Below, piece by piece: positions 12,251 through 23,186 of a stretch of 64,000 nucleotides of DNA (positions are counted from its first letter, which is position 1; each line of letters begins with the position of its first letter). The translations under genes and the position numbers were made by a program. The notes under the pieces are model-generated. The model saw nothing but the letters and a program-made list of their open reading frames with translations. It did no database searches and was not told the DNA's origin. This DNA is from Cucumis sativus (Eukaryota > Streptophyta > Magnoliopsida > Cucurbitales > Cucurbitaceae): positions 5,394,001 through 5,458,000 of the forward strand of contig NC_026659.2 of the NCBI RefSeq assembly GCF_000004075.3, in the 5' to 3' direction.

Positions 12251-12805
12251 CAACCTTACCTCCAGAGCTAAGTTTGATAAATAATGAACCTAATAGACAG
12301 GTTTCAGCCTCAGCTTCAGATCTAGGCTCGATTTAACCAAATTTGAAATAACATCAACTTTAGCTCTAGGTCTATATTTGATAAATGAAGAATCTACTAA
12401 ACAGGCTTCGACCTTAGCTTCAGATCTAGGCTCGATTGAACCAAAATTGAGAAAAAATATCAACCTTATCTCTAGGGCTAGGTTTGATAAATAAAAGACC
12501 CATTGGATAGGCTTTGACCTCAGCTTTAGATCTAGACTCGATTTAGCCAAATTTGAAAAGACATCAACCTTAGCTCTAGGACTAGGTTTGATAAATGAAG
12601 AACCTGATGGACAAGTTTCGACCTCAACTTTAGATCTAGGCTTGATTTAACTAAATTTGTAAAAATATTAACCTTAGCTCTAGGTCTAGGTTTGATAAAT
12701 GAAGGACTTGATGGACATGCTTCGACCTCAGCTTCAGATCTGGGCTCTATTTAACCAAATTGAAAATACATCAACCTTACCTCTAGGGCTAGGTTTGATA
12801 AAGTG
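12251..12805. repeat. 104-bp tandem repeat, about 5.3 units
   Basis: Units begin CAACCTTAGCTCTAGG-like at 12251, 12355, 12461, 12565, 12669 and 12772, giving steps of 104, 106, 104, 104 and 103. Each contains GGTTTGATAAATGAAG, CAGCTTCAGATCTAGGCTCG and ATTTAACCAAATTTG. The period is not a multiple of three and the frames break, so it is not a protein repeat; read both ways it looks like satellite-type DNA. It ends right where a CACTA terminus starts. Confidence 0.9.
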
Positions 12806-12807
12806 GA

Positions 12808-13340
12808 CACTACAAGAAATTTTAGTTACGATAGCATAAAAAAAAATGTTATTGTAGACTTTTGATAGCGTTTTCGAAACGCGGTCGTAGCCCATGTTAT
12901 TGAAAGTCAGTGACTTTTTCATAGCGTTTTTACAATGTTATAAAATTTTGTTGCGATAGCACATATTTGTTGCTATAAAGACTTTTCTTAGCTTGAAAAA
13001 AAAACTCAAAGGTTTTGATAACGTTTTTTATTGCGATGGAAAAACGCTATCAAAACATTTCAATAGCGTTTTTAATGATATTAAAAAAACGCTACAAAAT
13101 TATTTTTATAGCATTTTGTATGTACTGTCGTAGTCAATGTTATTGAAAGTATTAGACTTTCCATAGCATTATCGTAGAGCTATTAATATAGCACCACGCA
13201 GAAAGTTGATATACGATAACTTTAATTTAATGTTATAGAAACATTCCACTATATTTTAAAAAAAGTAGTATAATTTTTTTTATAGCAATCAAAAGAAGTT
13301 ATAAAAGATGTTCTATAGCTATTTTAGATACATTATTGAA
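12808..13340 (+). mobile_element. CACTA (En/Spm) transposon terminus 1
   Basis: Starts CACTACAAGAAAT, the typical CACTA inverted-repeat end, followed by many subterminal GATAGC / AGCGTTTTT motifs in both orientations up to about 13340, as in transposase-binding subterminal regions. The matching right end (ATTTCTTGTAGTG) was not found in the window, so this is a partial or truncated element. Confidence 0.7.
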
Positions 13341-13853
13341 AGTCTCTTATTTTTATTAGCATTATCCATCTTAATGGAGATAGATTTTAACGTCAATGGA
13401 CTTATTTTATTTTACAAATTGTTTTGTAAATAACATTGTAAAAGCAAATTATAACCATACACAAATTTATAGAAGTTATTTTACTGGAGAAGAAAGATGT
13501 AATTCACATTTCAACAAATTCTACAATAATAATTATAATTGAAATCTACAAATTTGTAACAAACAAAAGAAATAAAGCACTATATCCATTCAAAATGTTG
13601 GATATAATCATCAAAAGTATGTTCCAACAAAACTTTCGTAGGATTCTTTTCCTTCATCATGAATGGGTTCAAGTCGAAATCTCCATTCTCTAACTTTGGA
13701 TTTTTCTTTGGAGAGATTTCAACTACATACACAAGTTAAGGATTTCATTAGTGATCACCATCAAGCCCTTCAATGACAAACCATATAAATGATAAACAAA
13801 AATACTATCATAGAGTAAGATTAGGATCCTAAACAACTAGAAACTCTAAGGTT

Positions 13854-13960
13854 CACTACAAGAAATATCAGTTACGATAGCATCAGAAAAATGCTATCAT
13901 TGTTTTTTGATAGCGTTTTTGAAATGCTGTCGTAGATTACTAACAGATATAGATTACAAA
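13854..13960 (+). mobile_element. CACTA transposon terminus 2
   Basis: A second CACTACAAGAAAT end in the same orientation, followed by GTTACGATAGCAT and GATAGCGTTTTTGAAATGCTGTCGTAG, nearly the same as terminus 1. The right end was not found. Two like-oriented left ends 1.05 kb apart suggest two insertions or a rearranged element. Confidence 0.65.
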
Positions 13961-16900
13961 TTGAAAAAATTGTGTAGCATTTCGTTTTCCATTGTAATTG
14001 CCTTAAAAATACACTATGGTTAGTACATATAACAATGATGATGTAATTAAAATGAAATTTAGGAAGTAGATCGACCGATAGTGTTGCTATCGTTCCTCCA
14101 CGTTGAATCTATTCCATGCAGCCTGTTCACAAAACATTCCAAGTTCGTCAAAATTTGGACAGCTGAATTCATTTGATCCAATACTAAATTCCTCGCTCAA
14201 TATAACTCCAACCAACAACCAACACTTTGGACTTGAAAGAATCCCATGAAATTTCTGGTAATTTAATGTCAAACTGATTGTTGGAACTAATCTGAATAAC
14301 ATTGAAGTGGAATAACACCGAAGTGGGATAAATATAAACTTCTTGATAACCTCTAACGACCTTGTACATTCCATTGTGGTTGTATGCCTAGGGAAGAACA
14401 AATTTATAAGCATATATGGAGAAGGGGCCATTTGATCAGTGTTTCTAAATGTATGTCTAGAGACAAACCATTTAACAGAGATCAAACTTAAATGATAAGT
14501 ATGTGTATTTACTAAATTAATTTCTAAACAGAAAGATTTTCCAATCCTTTCTTCTCTTTTTCTTTCCTTTTTGTTTACCAATAAAAAAAACTTCACTCAT
14601 TGAATAAAATCAAGTTACCAAAAGGAGAGAAAAAACTCCCACGCTAGGAATGAGATTACAAAAGGCAAAGAGAAAAAAAAAACAAAAGAAGTGTGTACCA
14701 ACAACCAAAGATGAGATTAATCAAAAGGGCAGTACCATATTGAAGATACTGATAGGAAATAAACTCAAGAAATTTGGGTGGCCAGCTCCTGTATCTACCA
14801 ATCACATTTCACCATGTATTAGATGAGAGAGCAATAGTAAATTAGAACTGGAAACGGCTCACCTCTAATTGACAAGCACCGAGAAAAAATCCAGCAATTA
14901 CCGCCTTGCGTATGGCTTGTTGGAAGAAAATGAAAAATAGTATATTTTAATCAGGTTAAGGTGATGGTATAAAGTAGGCAAAAAACTCCATGTGAATGTT
15001 GGTTTGGATTCATACCACGAGGAATATATTGGAAATATGTGCATGTCAGACCATAAATATCCTGCTTCATCTCTTTTGAGTCGGGGATAATCAATGAAAA
15101 ATTGTCCATAAAAAACAATCAAATGCATAGAGTTATTTTGTATACTTTCAAATATGACTTTTACAAACATACCATGGCTTGGTAATTGATAAAGTTCTTG
15201 TGACACCACTGGGAATATTTATTAGATTGAAGGAATCCCTTCTACAAATTAAGAAAGGTCACATTTAGAGTAAAATAAGATAGTTATTGAGAAGCAAAAG
15301 CTTAACACAACATTGGCTTACTTTTTAAACAAGGACAGGTTCATCAAAATGCTAATCATATTGACGGGAATTGATGAATATATCAAGATTAGCTTAGATA
15401 GTTTGTTATTCACTATTCCCTCATTAATATAACTTGCTAGAATTTCAGCATCAGTACCTTAGCTGCAGCAATCGCAACCTTACTTCATCAAGCTCCTTTT
15501 GTTCCAATTTCAGATGTAAAACTTTGAATTAAAATCCATAAAGGTTCTAGCCTTGGTCCATCCACATACTAGACCTTAAAAATTAGGTCCGAGTATTTAG
15601 AAATGGATTAATTCACCAAAATACCTGGGGATTTCTTGACATTATGAAAAGCTCTAAGATGTAGTTATTAGAGCATAACAATATTCAGCTCCCAGACTCC
15701 GATGTACAAGACTAAATAAAAATTAACAATATAGCCAATAGGGTCAACGTAGAAATTACTCAATAAAAGATCCTAAGATTGAACATGCCTACATGCTAAA
15801 CCTTTAAAAGAATAATGGGTTTCAATGTTTAATAAGGATTAGATGCATAAAGGGAAACATAAGAATTGATCGATGGTGATGGATTTGAGGTCTGGATAAA
15901 AACGGAGTAATGTAGATTCCATGGTGCATGGATTCAACAAGTTGCAACTTTAACAATCAACTTTAAATTTTTATTAAGCTAGAAGATTTTTGCAAAGTTG
16001 GAGGATGAAGAAATTGAGACTAGAACAGTTAAAAGACGGTTGAACAAAAAATATGGTATATTTGTTGTGAATTTTTGTCCCCGAATAATAAGAAACTGAA
16101 AGAATAATAGATATAAAAGTCACCAAACGAAGAATGCAAACTTCCACAATATGATTAATTAGGTTTTTTTACTGAACTAAATAAACTATTAACAACACCT
16201 TCATCCACGATTATACAAAGTGAGGAAAAAGAGAGATTAAACAGAACAAAGACACGAAAAAAAAAAAAGATGCTTGGAAATCTATGATACATAGCCATTA
16301 ATCTGCACCTACAGCCAAGAAAGAAAAGTGTTTACCAAGAGGTTATTATTTTCAATGTTAATTATATGCTTGGAATTCTACTCATTGTGCTAGAGCATCT
16401 AAACAATAAGTATAAAGTTTAAGAGGCAGTACATAGTTGGAAAACCTTAAACAAACTACAGAAATGTCCTGAACAGGTTCTTACCTTCAAAATAGCCTTA
16501 GCCTTAGTACCCTTAACTTATAAAACAAATCTTGTTCAAATATGGTCGTTCCTTCAAAATAGCCTTAAAACTCAATTGTGGTGGAACATATATAACTTAA
16601 TTACCTTCAAAATAGCTCAAGGCTGGAACATATATAACTTTTTGAACATTGATCAACATTAAATCATGATTCATCTAAGCTGCAAGCAGAAGAGGAGATA
16701 AGAGGTTTTGTCTTGAACCTGAAATATAAGGTCCAAGGATACAAAACAATTAAATCAAATAATTACAGAGACACTTTCACTCAAATTAAAGTGTATATTA
16801 TGAAGTATCCAAAATGTTTCTAGATGATCTTTATTTCTCCCCGCTTTGTTTGACATGGTTATGTTTTTCATTCTATTAAGTTATTTTCCCCTCTTCCTCA

Positions 16901-17222
16901 TACTTTTCATAATGACGGAAGCATATATGATCATTGAATGAGCAAGGCCACCATACAACAAAAGAAAATATCTTTTGATTATGTTATCTAGACATAAAAG
17001 AAATCAGAATGTGGATTGTGTCTTGAAAGTATTAAAGTAAAAATGATCACACTAAGCAAATGGTATATCAAACTAGGAGAAAAAACTAACGTCAACCATT
17101 TTCATTTAGATTAAACAAAAAAATTACAAAACAACCAAACACACAAACTTAACTTAAAAACTCATAAACTAAAACAAACTCTGTACAAACAATAAAAACC
17201 CATGAAGTAAAATACCATTAGA
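13961..17222 (-). pseudogene. Degenerate gene-like stretch, unidentified
   Basis: Base composition is richer than the surrounding AT DNA and short open frames occur on the minus strand. Around 14087-14596 one frame gives VVRGYQEVYIYPTSVLF, faintly like the C-terminal region of DEAH-box helicases. At 14898-15209 a 103-codon frame gives no family I know. Near 15450-15530 one gives LKLEQKELDEVRLRLLQLR followed by a GTACTG donor. I could not join these into one gene. They may be gene scraps captured by the CACTA element(s) whose ends lie just upstream, or an old host gene. Confidence 0.3.
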
Positions 17223-17542
17223 TTATAGCATCGTTCCAAGTTGAGCCACTAAAACTGCCCCCACAAATCGTGATCCATCACTTGAACTTTTTATCTGCTC
17301 AATCCAAAATTTCTCAATTGACTAAATGAGAAAAAAAAAAAGAAAAAAAAAGAGAGCTATTAGCCTAGTTATAAAAAATCGAACAGTACTAGTGCAACAA
17401 GCCTCTTGTTAAGCTTCCTCCTTCTATTCCTTTGCAGTACTGTGTTTTTCAAAGTCGTCGATCCATCCGGCAAATTCGAATCATAATAACCAGAAAGCAC
17501 TCCCCAACTGTTTTCAGCTAAAACATCGGCGCCAAATTTCAG
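17223..17542 (-). pseudogene. bHLH (bHLH27/35-like) exon-like fragment
   Basis: The segment 17390-17542 on the minus strand is bounded by an acceptor (TTTCTTTAG) and a donor (GTACTG) and reads 51 codons without a stop. It contains SGYYDSNLPDGSTTLKN, then VLQRNRRRKLNKRLVAL. This fits the linker and basic-helix 1 start of plant bHLH factors (ERNRR.KLN.RL.AL), closest in memory to bHLH27/bHLH35. The next exon-like piece, 17223-17321, follows TTTAG and ends in TAA but reads SIEKFWIEQIK..., not the expected helix 2. The usual basic-region Glu is replaced by Gln. Probably a truncated gene copy or a chimera. Confidence 0.45.
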
Positions 17543-19810
17543 CTAAAGAAAAAAATAAATAATACCTAAATCCTTCGTTAAATAACACACATCATCAACA
17601 TTTTCAAGAGAAAAATATAGAAATGAAAAACTATGTTGAGTTCTTTTCCAATGAAGATGTCAGTCCCTAAAGAATTCAAAGTAGTGGTCTCCGAAACTAT
17701 CCACAGTACCCCGGCGAACGACGTAGTTATCCGGTATCGCGAACGACGTTGTTACCAGTTGTAGCTTGGATGGAAAGAAATATATTATGAGTGCTGGAAT
17801 TTCAAAGGCACACCATTACACTTCATTCATGAATAATCGACTTCGACGCCAATGAAAACTAGCAAGCGAAATGAGAACGAAACAAGAGAAGCTGGAGACT
17901 TGAAGACTTTCGTTGGAAAGAAAACCAAATGAAGAATTTTTCTGACCTTGAGTGTGAACCGATTCATCCAAATTTTCCAAAATTTTTCAGAAATGTCTTA
18001 CACATATAGAACGAACCCAAAAGATCAACTTACTCATCTTAAATAAGTAATAAATATTAAATATATTATATAATTATTAAGAAAGTTACTATTCATATAA
18101 TAAATTAGGTGGTTGATAATTAAGAAATTTTTTAATTTTTTTTAAAGATTTTCGAAAGTATTAAAAAGTTATTTAAGATTTATGGATATAATTAATTTTG
18201 AAGTAATTAAATGAAGGTTAAAATTGTCAAAAAAAAAATTCATCAATTTCATGTAATAATTAAAAAATTAGGGCATTTGTGAAATATCATGGATAGTTTA
18301 AGTCTTTTCTCTAAATCTTTCTAAAACCAAACAAACAAATTAAATGTTGAACGGGTCTTCACATACATCAAATTTGTTTGGTCAATAAGTAATATATTAG
18401 CACACATACTCTCCTTCTTATTTGTCATATCAGAGTGAACTTATAGAAATTTAAATACTATGTTCCATATTTGTCTATATTTATCTAGTTTGACGATATT
18501 TTGTATATTTAAGAGTTAATTATGTACCTAATTTAGAGGTTATTTTTAAAATATAATTTAGTTAGAAAATATATTAAATATAAATTACAAGAGTTTTAAA
18601 AAGAATAGTAAAAAACTATTTATATTCCTATAAAAAAAAATTTGTTATTAAGATATCTCGTTAAATTTTCAAATATTTTGATAATTTTCAAATAAATCTT
18701 TTTTTTTGGGTAAATATTTGATAAATTTCAAATTATAATTTCAATCAAGAGCACTTAGTACAAATTTATGACCTTCCACCAATACAAAACTAATGGATTA
18801 CAACAATAAATATTCATAAATTAGAAAATTAACGTAATTTTGAAAAAGTTAACAAAATTTCATCCATTTAAAAATACAATGAATATAAGCTTCAATAACA
18901 ATAAAACCGATTTTGATAAAACAAACAAAATAAATGGATATTAAATTCAAATTTTAAAATTTAATTTTGTTAACAAAATAAAGGTATTTGTGGTATAAAA
19001 TAAAAATTAATTTAAAAAAGATATTATTTTATATTAAAATCCAATTGCATGCAAATGAAAAAAAGGAAAAAAAAAAGGTAAAGAGCGAGTCTTGAAACTT
19101 ACCCTATGAAATAGAAAAAGGAAAATGAGTCAAGAAAAAAAAAAAAAAAACTATATTTTGGTAATTAGTTTAAAAACGTGGATTATTGATATAATTTTTC
19201 ATTTGAAACCAGCCTGTAATTTTAGTTAATTCGTAATTCAAACATAGAATTTCAAACACCGAATAGTATAAAGAAAATTGTAAAGTGTAGAAAGAAAGAC
19301 AGCCAAAGAACATCTTTTTAAGACAAAAATTCGCACGATGAAAACCTCAAATAGATCATTACTAAATAGAATATTTAAGAAGAAAAGACTCTAACTTTTT
19401 TATTTGTATTTTATTCACACTTGGATAATATAGATTACAACATAGGTTTCAATCTTATTTATAGGATTTTCATGAGCATTAACTCATACCACAAATTAAA
19501 CACAAAAATTTAAAACCTACACTTAACTAATATGAAAACTCACATTAAATTAACTCTAAACATTTTAATTCACATCCTTTAACTTTTTCTAACTCTCATA
19601 AATCATTTCACATATAACTTATTTATTTAAAGCATGTTTAATTTTCAACAAATTCGCCCACTGCCTACAACCCTTCAGTTTCCTTTCCATGATGGAAATT
19701 TTAGTCCCTACTAGAGGAGAAAAGAGAAAATATAAAAAACACGGAAAGGAAACAGAGAAATAGATATTTGAAAGCTATTGCTCTCTCTGATCTTTCTCTC
19801 TCGATCTTCG
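17543..19810. other. Intergenic region
   Basis: At 17640-17760 a minus-strand frame (FAIPDNYVVRRGTVDSFG...) may belong with the bHLH-like fragment. From about 17960 to 19700 I see only AT-rich DNA with homopolymer runs and no coding signal. Confidence 0.5.
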
Positions 19811-20060
19811 TAGAGTGACGAGAAGGTCGTCCTCTGGGATTTGATTTGCATTTCCGAAGAGCGCGGTCAGGGCAAAGAACGTCTTGATCCCTATCTGCAA
19901 ACTGGACGGGTAATGAGGAAAAAATGGAGGTTGACACGGCTCATCAGATTAGCACTCGTTCGTCTTCTTTGTTTTTTTTATCTTACTTTTTTGCTCTTCT
20001 AATGTGGGTCTCTCTCTCCTTCTTGAATTTGCTTGGATTTTCTTTTCTTTTCTTTTTTCT
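19811..20060 (+). pseudogene. Proline transporter 5'-end and exon 1 relic
   Basis: Aligns by eye with 35185-35460 of the intact transporter: ACGAGAAGGTCGTCCTCTGG against ACGAGAAGACCGTCTTCCTGG, then GAAAAAATGGAGGTTG and GGCTCATCAGATTAGCA, then the first part of intron 1 (TTTTTTGCTCTTCTAATGTG against TTTTTTGCTTTTCTGATGTG). The equivalent of the real start ATG and several codons after it are lost, and the donor GT is changed, so it cannot make the protein. No exon 2 follows; instead the upstream region of UGT copy C begins 0.8 kb later. Confidence 0.8.
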
Positions 20061-20173
20061 TTTCGTATGAGATGTGATCATGGGTTGCTTTATAAACATC
20101 ACTTTTATGTATTTTGTTATCTATCTTTTATGATTATTTTCAAAATCAAAGTCAAATACAAGAAAGCTACAAG

Positions 20174-20308
20174 GTGAACACTTGTGTTTTTTGTTTTACA
20201 AATTCGTTGAGGATTTAAATGCTTTCATAGGAAATATGATAACACATGTTTTTTTGTTTTACAAATTCATTGAGGATTTAAATGCTTTCATAGAAAATAT
20301 GACAACTA
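20174..20308 (+). repeat. Direct tandem duplication of about 63 bp
   Basis: Two adjacent copies of TTTTGTTTTACAAATTC..TTGAGGATTTAAATGCTTTCATAG...AAATATGA. A smaller 19-bp duplication (AGCAACAAATTTTTTAAAAA) follows at about 20498-20535. The rest of 20061-20884 is AT-rich without genes. Confidence 0.75.
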
Positions 20309-21323
20309 TAAGTAAGAAATCGTTAGAAAACAAGCCTAATTTTCAAAATATAAAAACATAAAAATATATAAGTTTGATAATTGTATTTGTTTATTGGTTT
20401 TTTGTTTTTGAAAATTAACCTTATTTTCTTGTAGTTTCCTACCATGGTTTGTGTCCATCTTAAAGCAAAATAGTTGATTTTTTCAATAAATTTCAAAAGC
20501 AACAAATTTTTTAAAAAAGCAACAAATTTTTTAAAAACTATTTTTTAAGGTATAATTAAAGTGCAAATAATCAAGTAAGAAATTTTGTAGGTGATAGAAT
20601 TTTATAAGCTTAAATTTCAAAAATAAAATGATATCAACCCAAACCCAAGATCTAAACAATCAAATAATGGAAATTTTAGTTTTTAAATTTTAGCTTTTGA
20701 AGCTTTTATACTTTAGTTCAATTTTTGAAAATCTACAAATGGACTCAATGACTTTAAACTTATGTTACCAAAATCAAAATAGGTAATAGCCATCAAATTG
20801 GGGACCAAGTTTTTTTGTTTTTTGTTTTTTTTTTTATTATTTAAAAACACGTGAACAATTATTGATATAATTAATTAAAAGGACCTAATATCTAAGTCCA
20901 AAATGAATTTAGTCCTACCTTTTTAAACTTCAAAATTTTGCATCTTACTTACACATACATCATCATTAGCCAAAATTAGACAAATATTCTTACTTTTTAC
21001 CCTTTTCATCTCACTTTCTTCTCAAATTTTATTTCTGCATTTGTGTTGGCTACTCTCCAGTACTTTTCCTATCTTCATTTATCTCCGACCCACATAAATA
21101 TTATGTTGAGATACTGTCGGCTATTAGAATCTTTGTGTAATTTCTTTAAGAACGAGGGAAGAATGAGATTGTAGACCAATAATAAGAGAGAGTGAGAGCG
21201 CCTCAGTAAGAAAGAAGAGACCAAAAGAATGAGAAGATCAGAAAGAGAGGAAGAGTAAAAGACCATTCCATGTTTGTTTACATATTTTCTTTTTCTTTTT
21301 TCTTTTTTCTGGTTTTCCCAATT

Positions 21324-21342
21324 GCTAATAAAATATAGAAAT
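21324..21342 (+). promoter_or_regulatory. Probable TATA region of UGT copy C
   Basis: Same CTAATAAAATATAGAAATCC string as in front of copy B, about 55-70 bases before the ATG. A strong pyrimidine run (CTTTTTTCTTTTTTCTGG) lies just upstream. Confidence 0.45.
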
Positions 21343-21396
21343 CCCCAAGAGAGTCACTCCATCCTCCTCCATACCCACCAACTCTCTCACCCGCCC

Positions 21397-22932
21397 ATGG
21401 AGGAGCCACAAACAACCTCTCCCCATGTTCTTCTCTTTCCTGTCCCGGCCCAAGGCCACATCAACGTCATGCTCAAGTTCGCCGAGCTCCTTTCCCTCTC
21501 CTCCATTCGTGTCACATTCCTCACTACCGAACACTCCTACCGCCAGCTCACCCTCCACTCCGACGTCCTCCCCCGCTTCTCCCTTTTTCCCTCCTTCCAA
21601 TTCCGAACCATCTCCGACGGCCTTCCCCTATCCCACCCACGCATCTTCGCCCACCACTTGACTGAAATGCTGCACTCATTCGTATCCGTTACCAAGCCCT
21701 TGTTCAGAGACATGCTCCTTTCACCCCATTTCTCCTCCGATCTCACTTGCCTCATTCTCGACGGCTTCTTCAGCTACCTCCTTGATATCGATGACGATTT
21801 CGTTAAAGTTCCCACTTTCTGTTTTCGTACTTCTGGTGCTTGTTCTACCTGGACCATTCTCTCTATTCCTAATCTAATCAAACAGGGGCAACTTCCGATT
21901 AAAGGTACCAGATCCTAACGTCTACGCTAGCTTTTTTGAATTTTTGGCTAATTATATTGATCAATTATTACTATCTTAATAGGGGAGGATGATATGGATA
22001 GGATTCTAGATAACGTTCCCGGTATGGAGAATCTTCTCAGATGCAGAGACCTTCCTGGTTTTTGCAGAGCCACTGACCCAAACAATGACCCAATTCTTCA
22101 ATTCATTATGAGTACGTTTATTCGAAGCACCAAATTCAGTGCCCTCATAATGAACACATTCGAGGATTTGGAAGGACCCATTCTCTCTAACATTCGAACT
22201 TTGTGCCCAAATCTCTACTCAATCGGACCTCTTCATGCCCTTCTCAAAACCAAACTCACCCACGAAACAGAGTCTCTGAACAATCTCTGGGAGGTCGACC
22301 GGAGCTGTCTGACGTGGCTGGACAATCAAGCGGCGGGATCCGTGATTTACGTCAGTTTTGGTAGCATTACGGTGATGGGTAATCGCGAACTCATGGAGTT
22401 TTGGCATGGATTGGTGAATAGTGGGAGGAGTTTTTTGTGGGTCATACGGCCAGACCTTCTGAAGGGCGAAAATGGGGAGATTGAAATTCCGGCGGAGTTG
22501 GAGGAGGGGACGAAACAGAGAGGGTACATGGTGGGATGGACACCGCAAGAGAAAGTACTCTGTCATGAAGCAGTTGGTGGGTTTTTGACACATAGTGGTT
22601 GGAATTCGACATTGGAGAGCATGGTTGCAGGGAAGCCGATGATATGTTGGCCGTATGGATTTGATCAGCTAGTGAACAGTAGATTTGTGAGCAATGTGTG
22701 GAATTTGGGTTTGGATATGAAGGATTTGTGCGACAGAGAAACAGTGGCGAAAATGGTGAATGATGTTATGGTGAATAGGAAAGAGGAGTTCGTGAGATCG
22801 GCGACTGAAATTGCTAATTTGGCAAGACAAAGTGTGAACCCTGGTGGATCATCCTATGCCAATTTTGACCGTTTGATTGAAGATATTAAAATTTTGAGTC
22901 GACAAAAGATACCCGTTCTTGTTAACAACTAG
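21397..22932 (+). CDS. UGT709-like UDP-glucosyltransferase, copy C
   Basis: Two exons, 21397-21904 and 21983-22932, intron 78 bp, product 485 residues, same structure as copy B. H21 and D122 are kept; the PSPG box starts WTPQ and ends DQ (about 355-398). The open frame extends upstream to 21274 without a stop, but the ATG at 21397 corresponds exactly to the start of copy B and follows the TATA-like string, so I use it. Differences from B cluster partly in the acceptor half (for example P17V18 region, TFSHHLPE changed to IFAHHLTE, and FGACS changed to SGACS) and just after the PSPG box (DQL instead of DQQ). They may alter acceptor choice. Looks intact and functional. Confidence 0.93.
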
Positions 22933-23186
22933 AATTTGTGTTTCTGAAACGGCATTTGACTAATTGTCACCAATTTGGGATAACTTTTGGTTGTTGAAAA
23001 GTTATTTTGTACTCTGAAACTCAAATCCACATCCATTACACTTTATTTACATCAAATAATCTTTTAAGTTGTTCGTGGCAACTATGGGTGGTAGAGTAAA
23101 AAGTTTCACATGTAAAAGGACGATGTTACAATATGTTAGTGTTGTGGTTCAACTCCCTTTATTATTTTAGAATTGGTTATTGAGAT

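Larger units (their letters stand above)
20885..23118 (+). repeat. Duplicated UGT block, right copy
   Basis: Partner of 5430-7975; contains the promoter, both exons, the 78-bp intron and about 180 bases of 3' flank of copy C. Similarity stops at about 23118, where retroelement sequence starts. Confidence 0.85.

Noticed and set aside
12290-12550. 86-codon frame with repeated SSLDLKLR segments
   Set aside because: Comes from the 104-bp tandem repeat, whose period is not a multiple of three.
14184-14369. Possible DEAH-box helicase C-terminus (YQEVYIYPTSVLF)
   Set aside because: Only about 17 residues resemble the family; the sequence after them does not continue as a helicase, so I list it only as unidentified gene-like DNA.
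20425-20440. TTTTCTTGTAGTTT as the missing CACTA right end
   Set aside because: Lacks the final GTG and has no subterminal GATAGC motifs before it.
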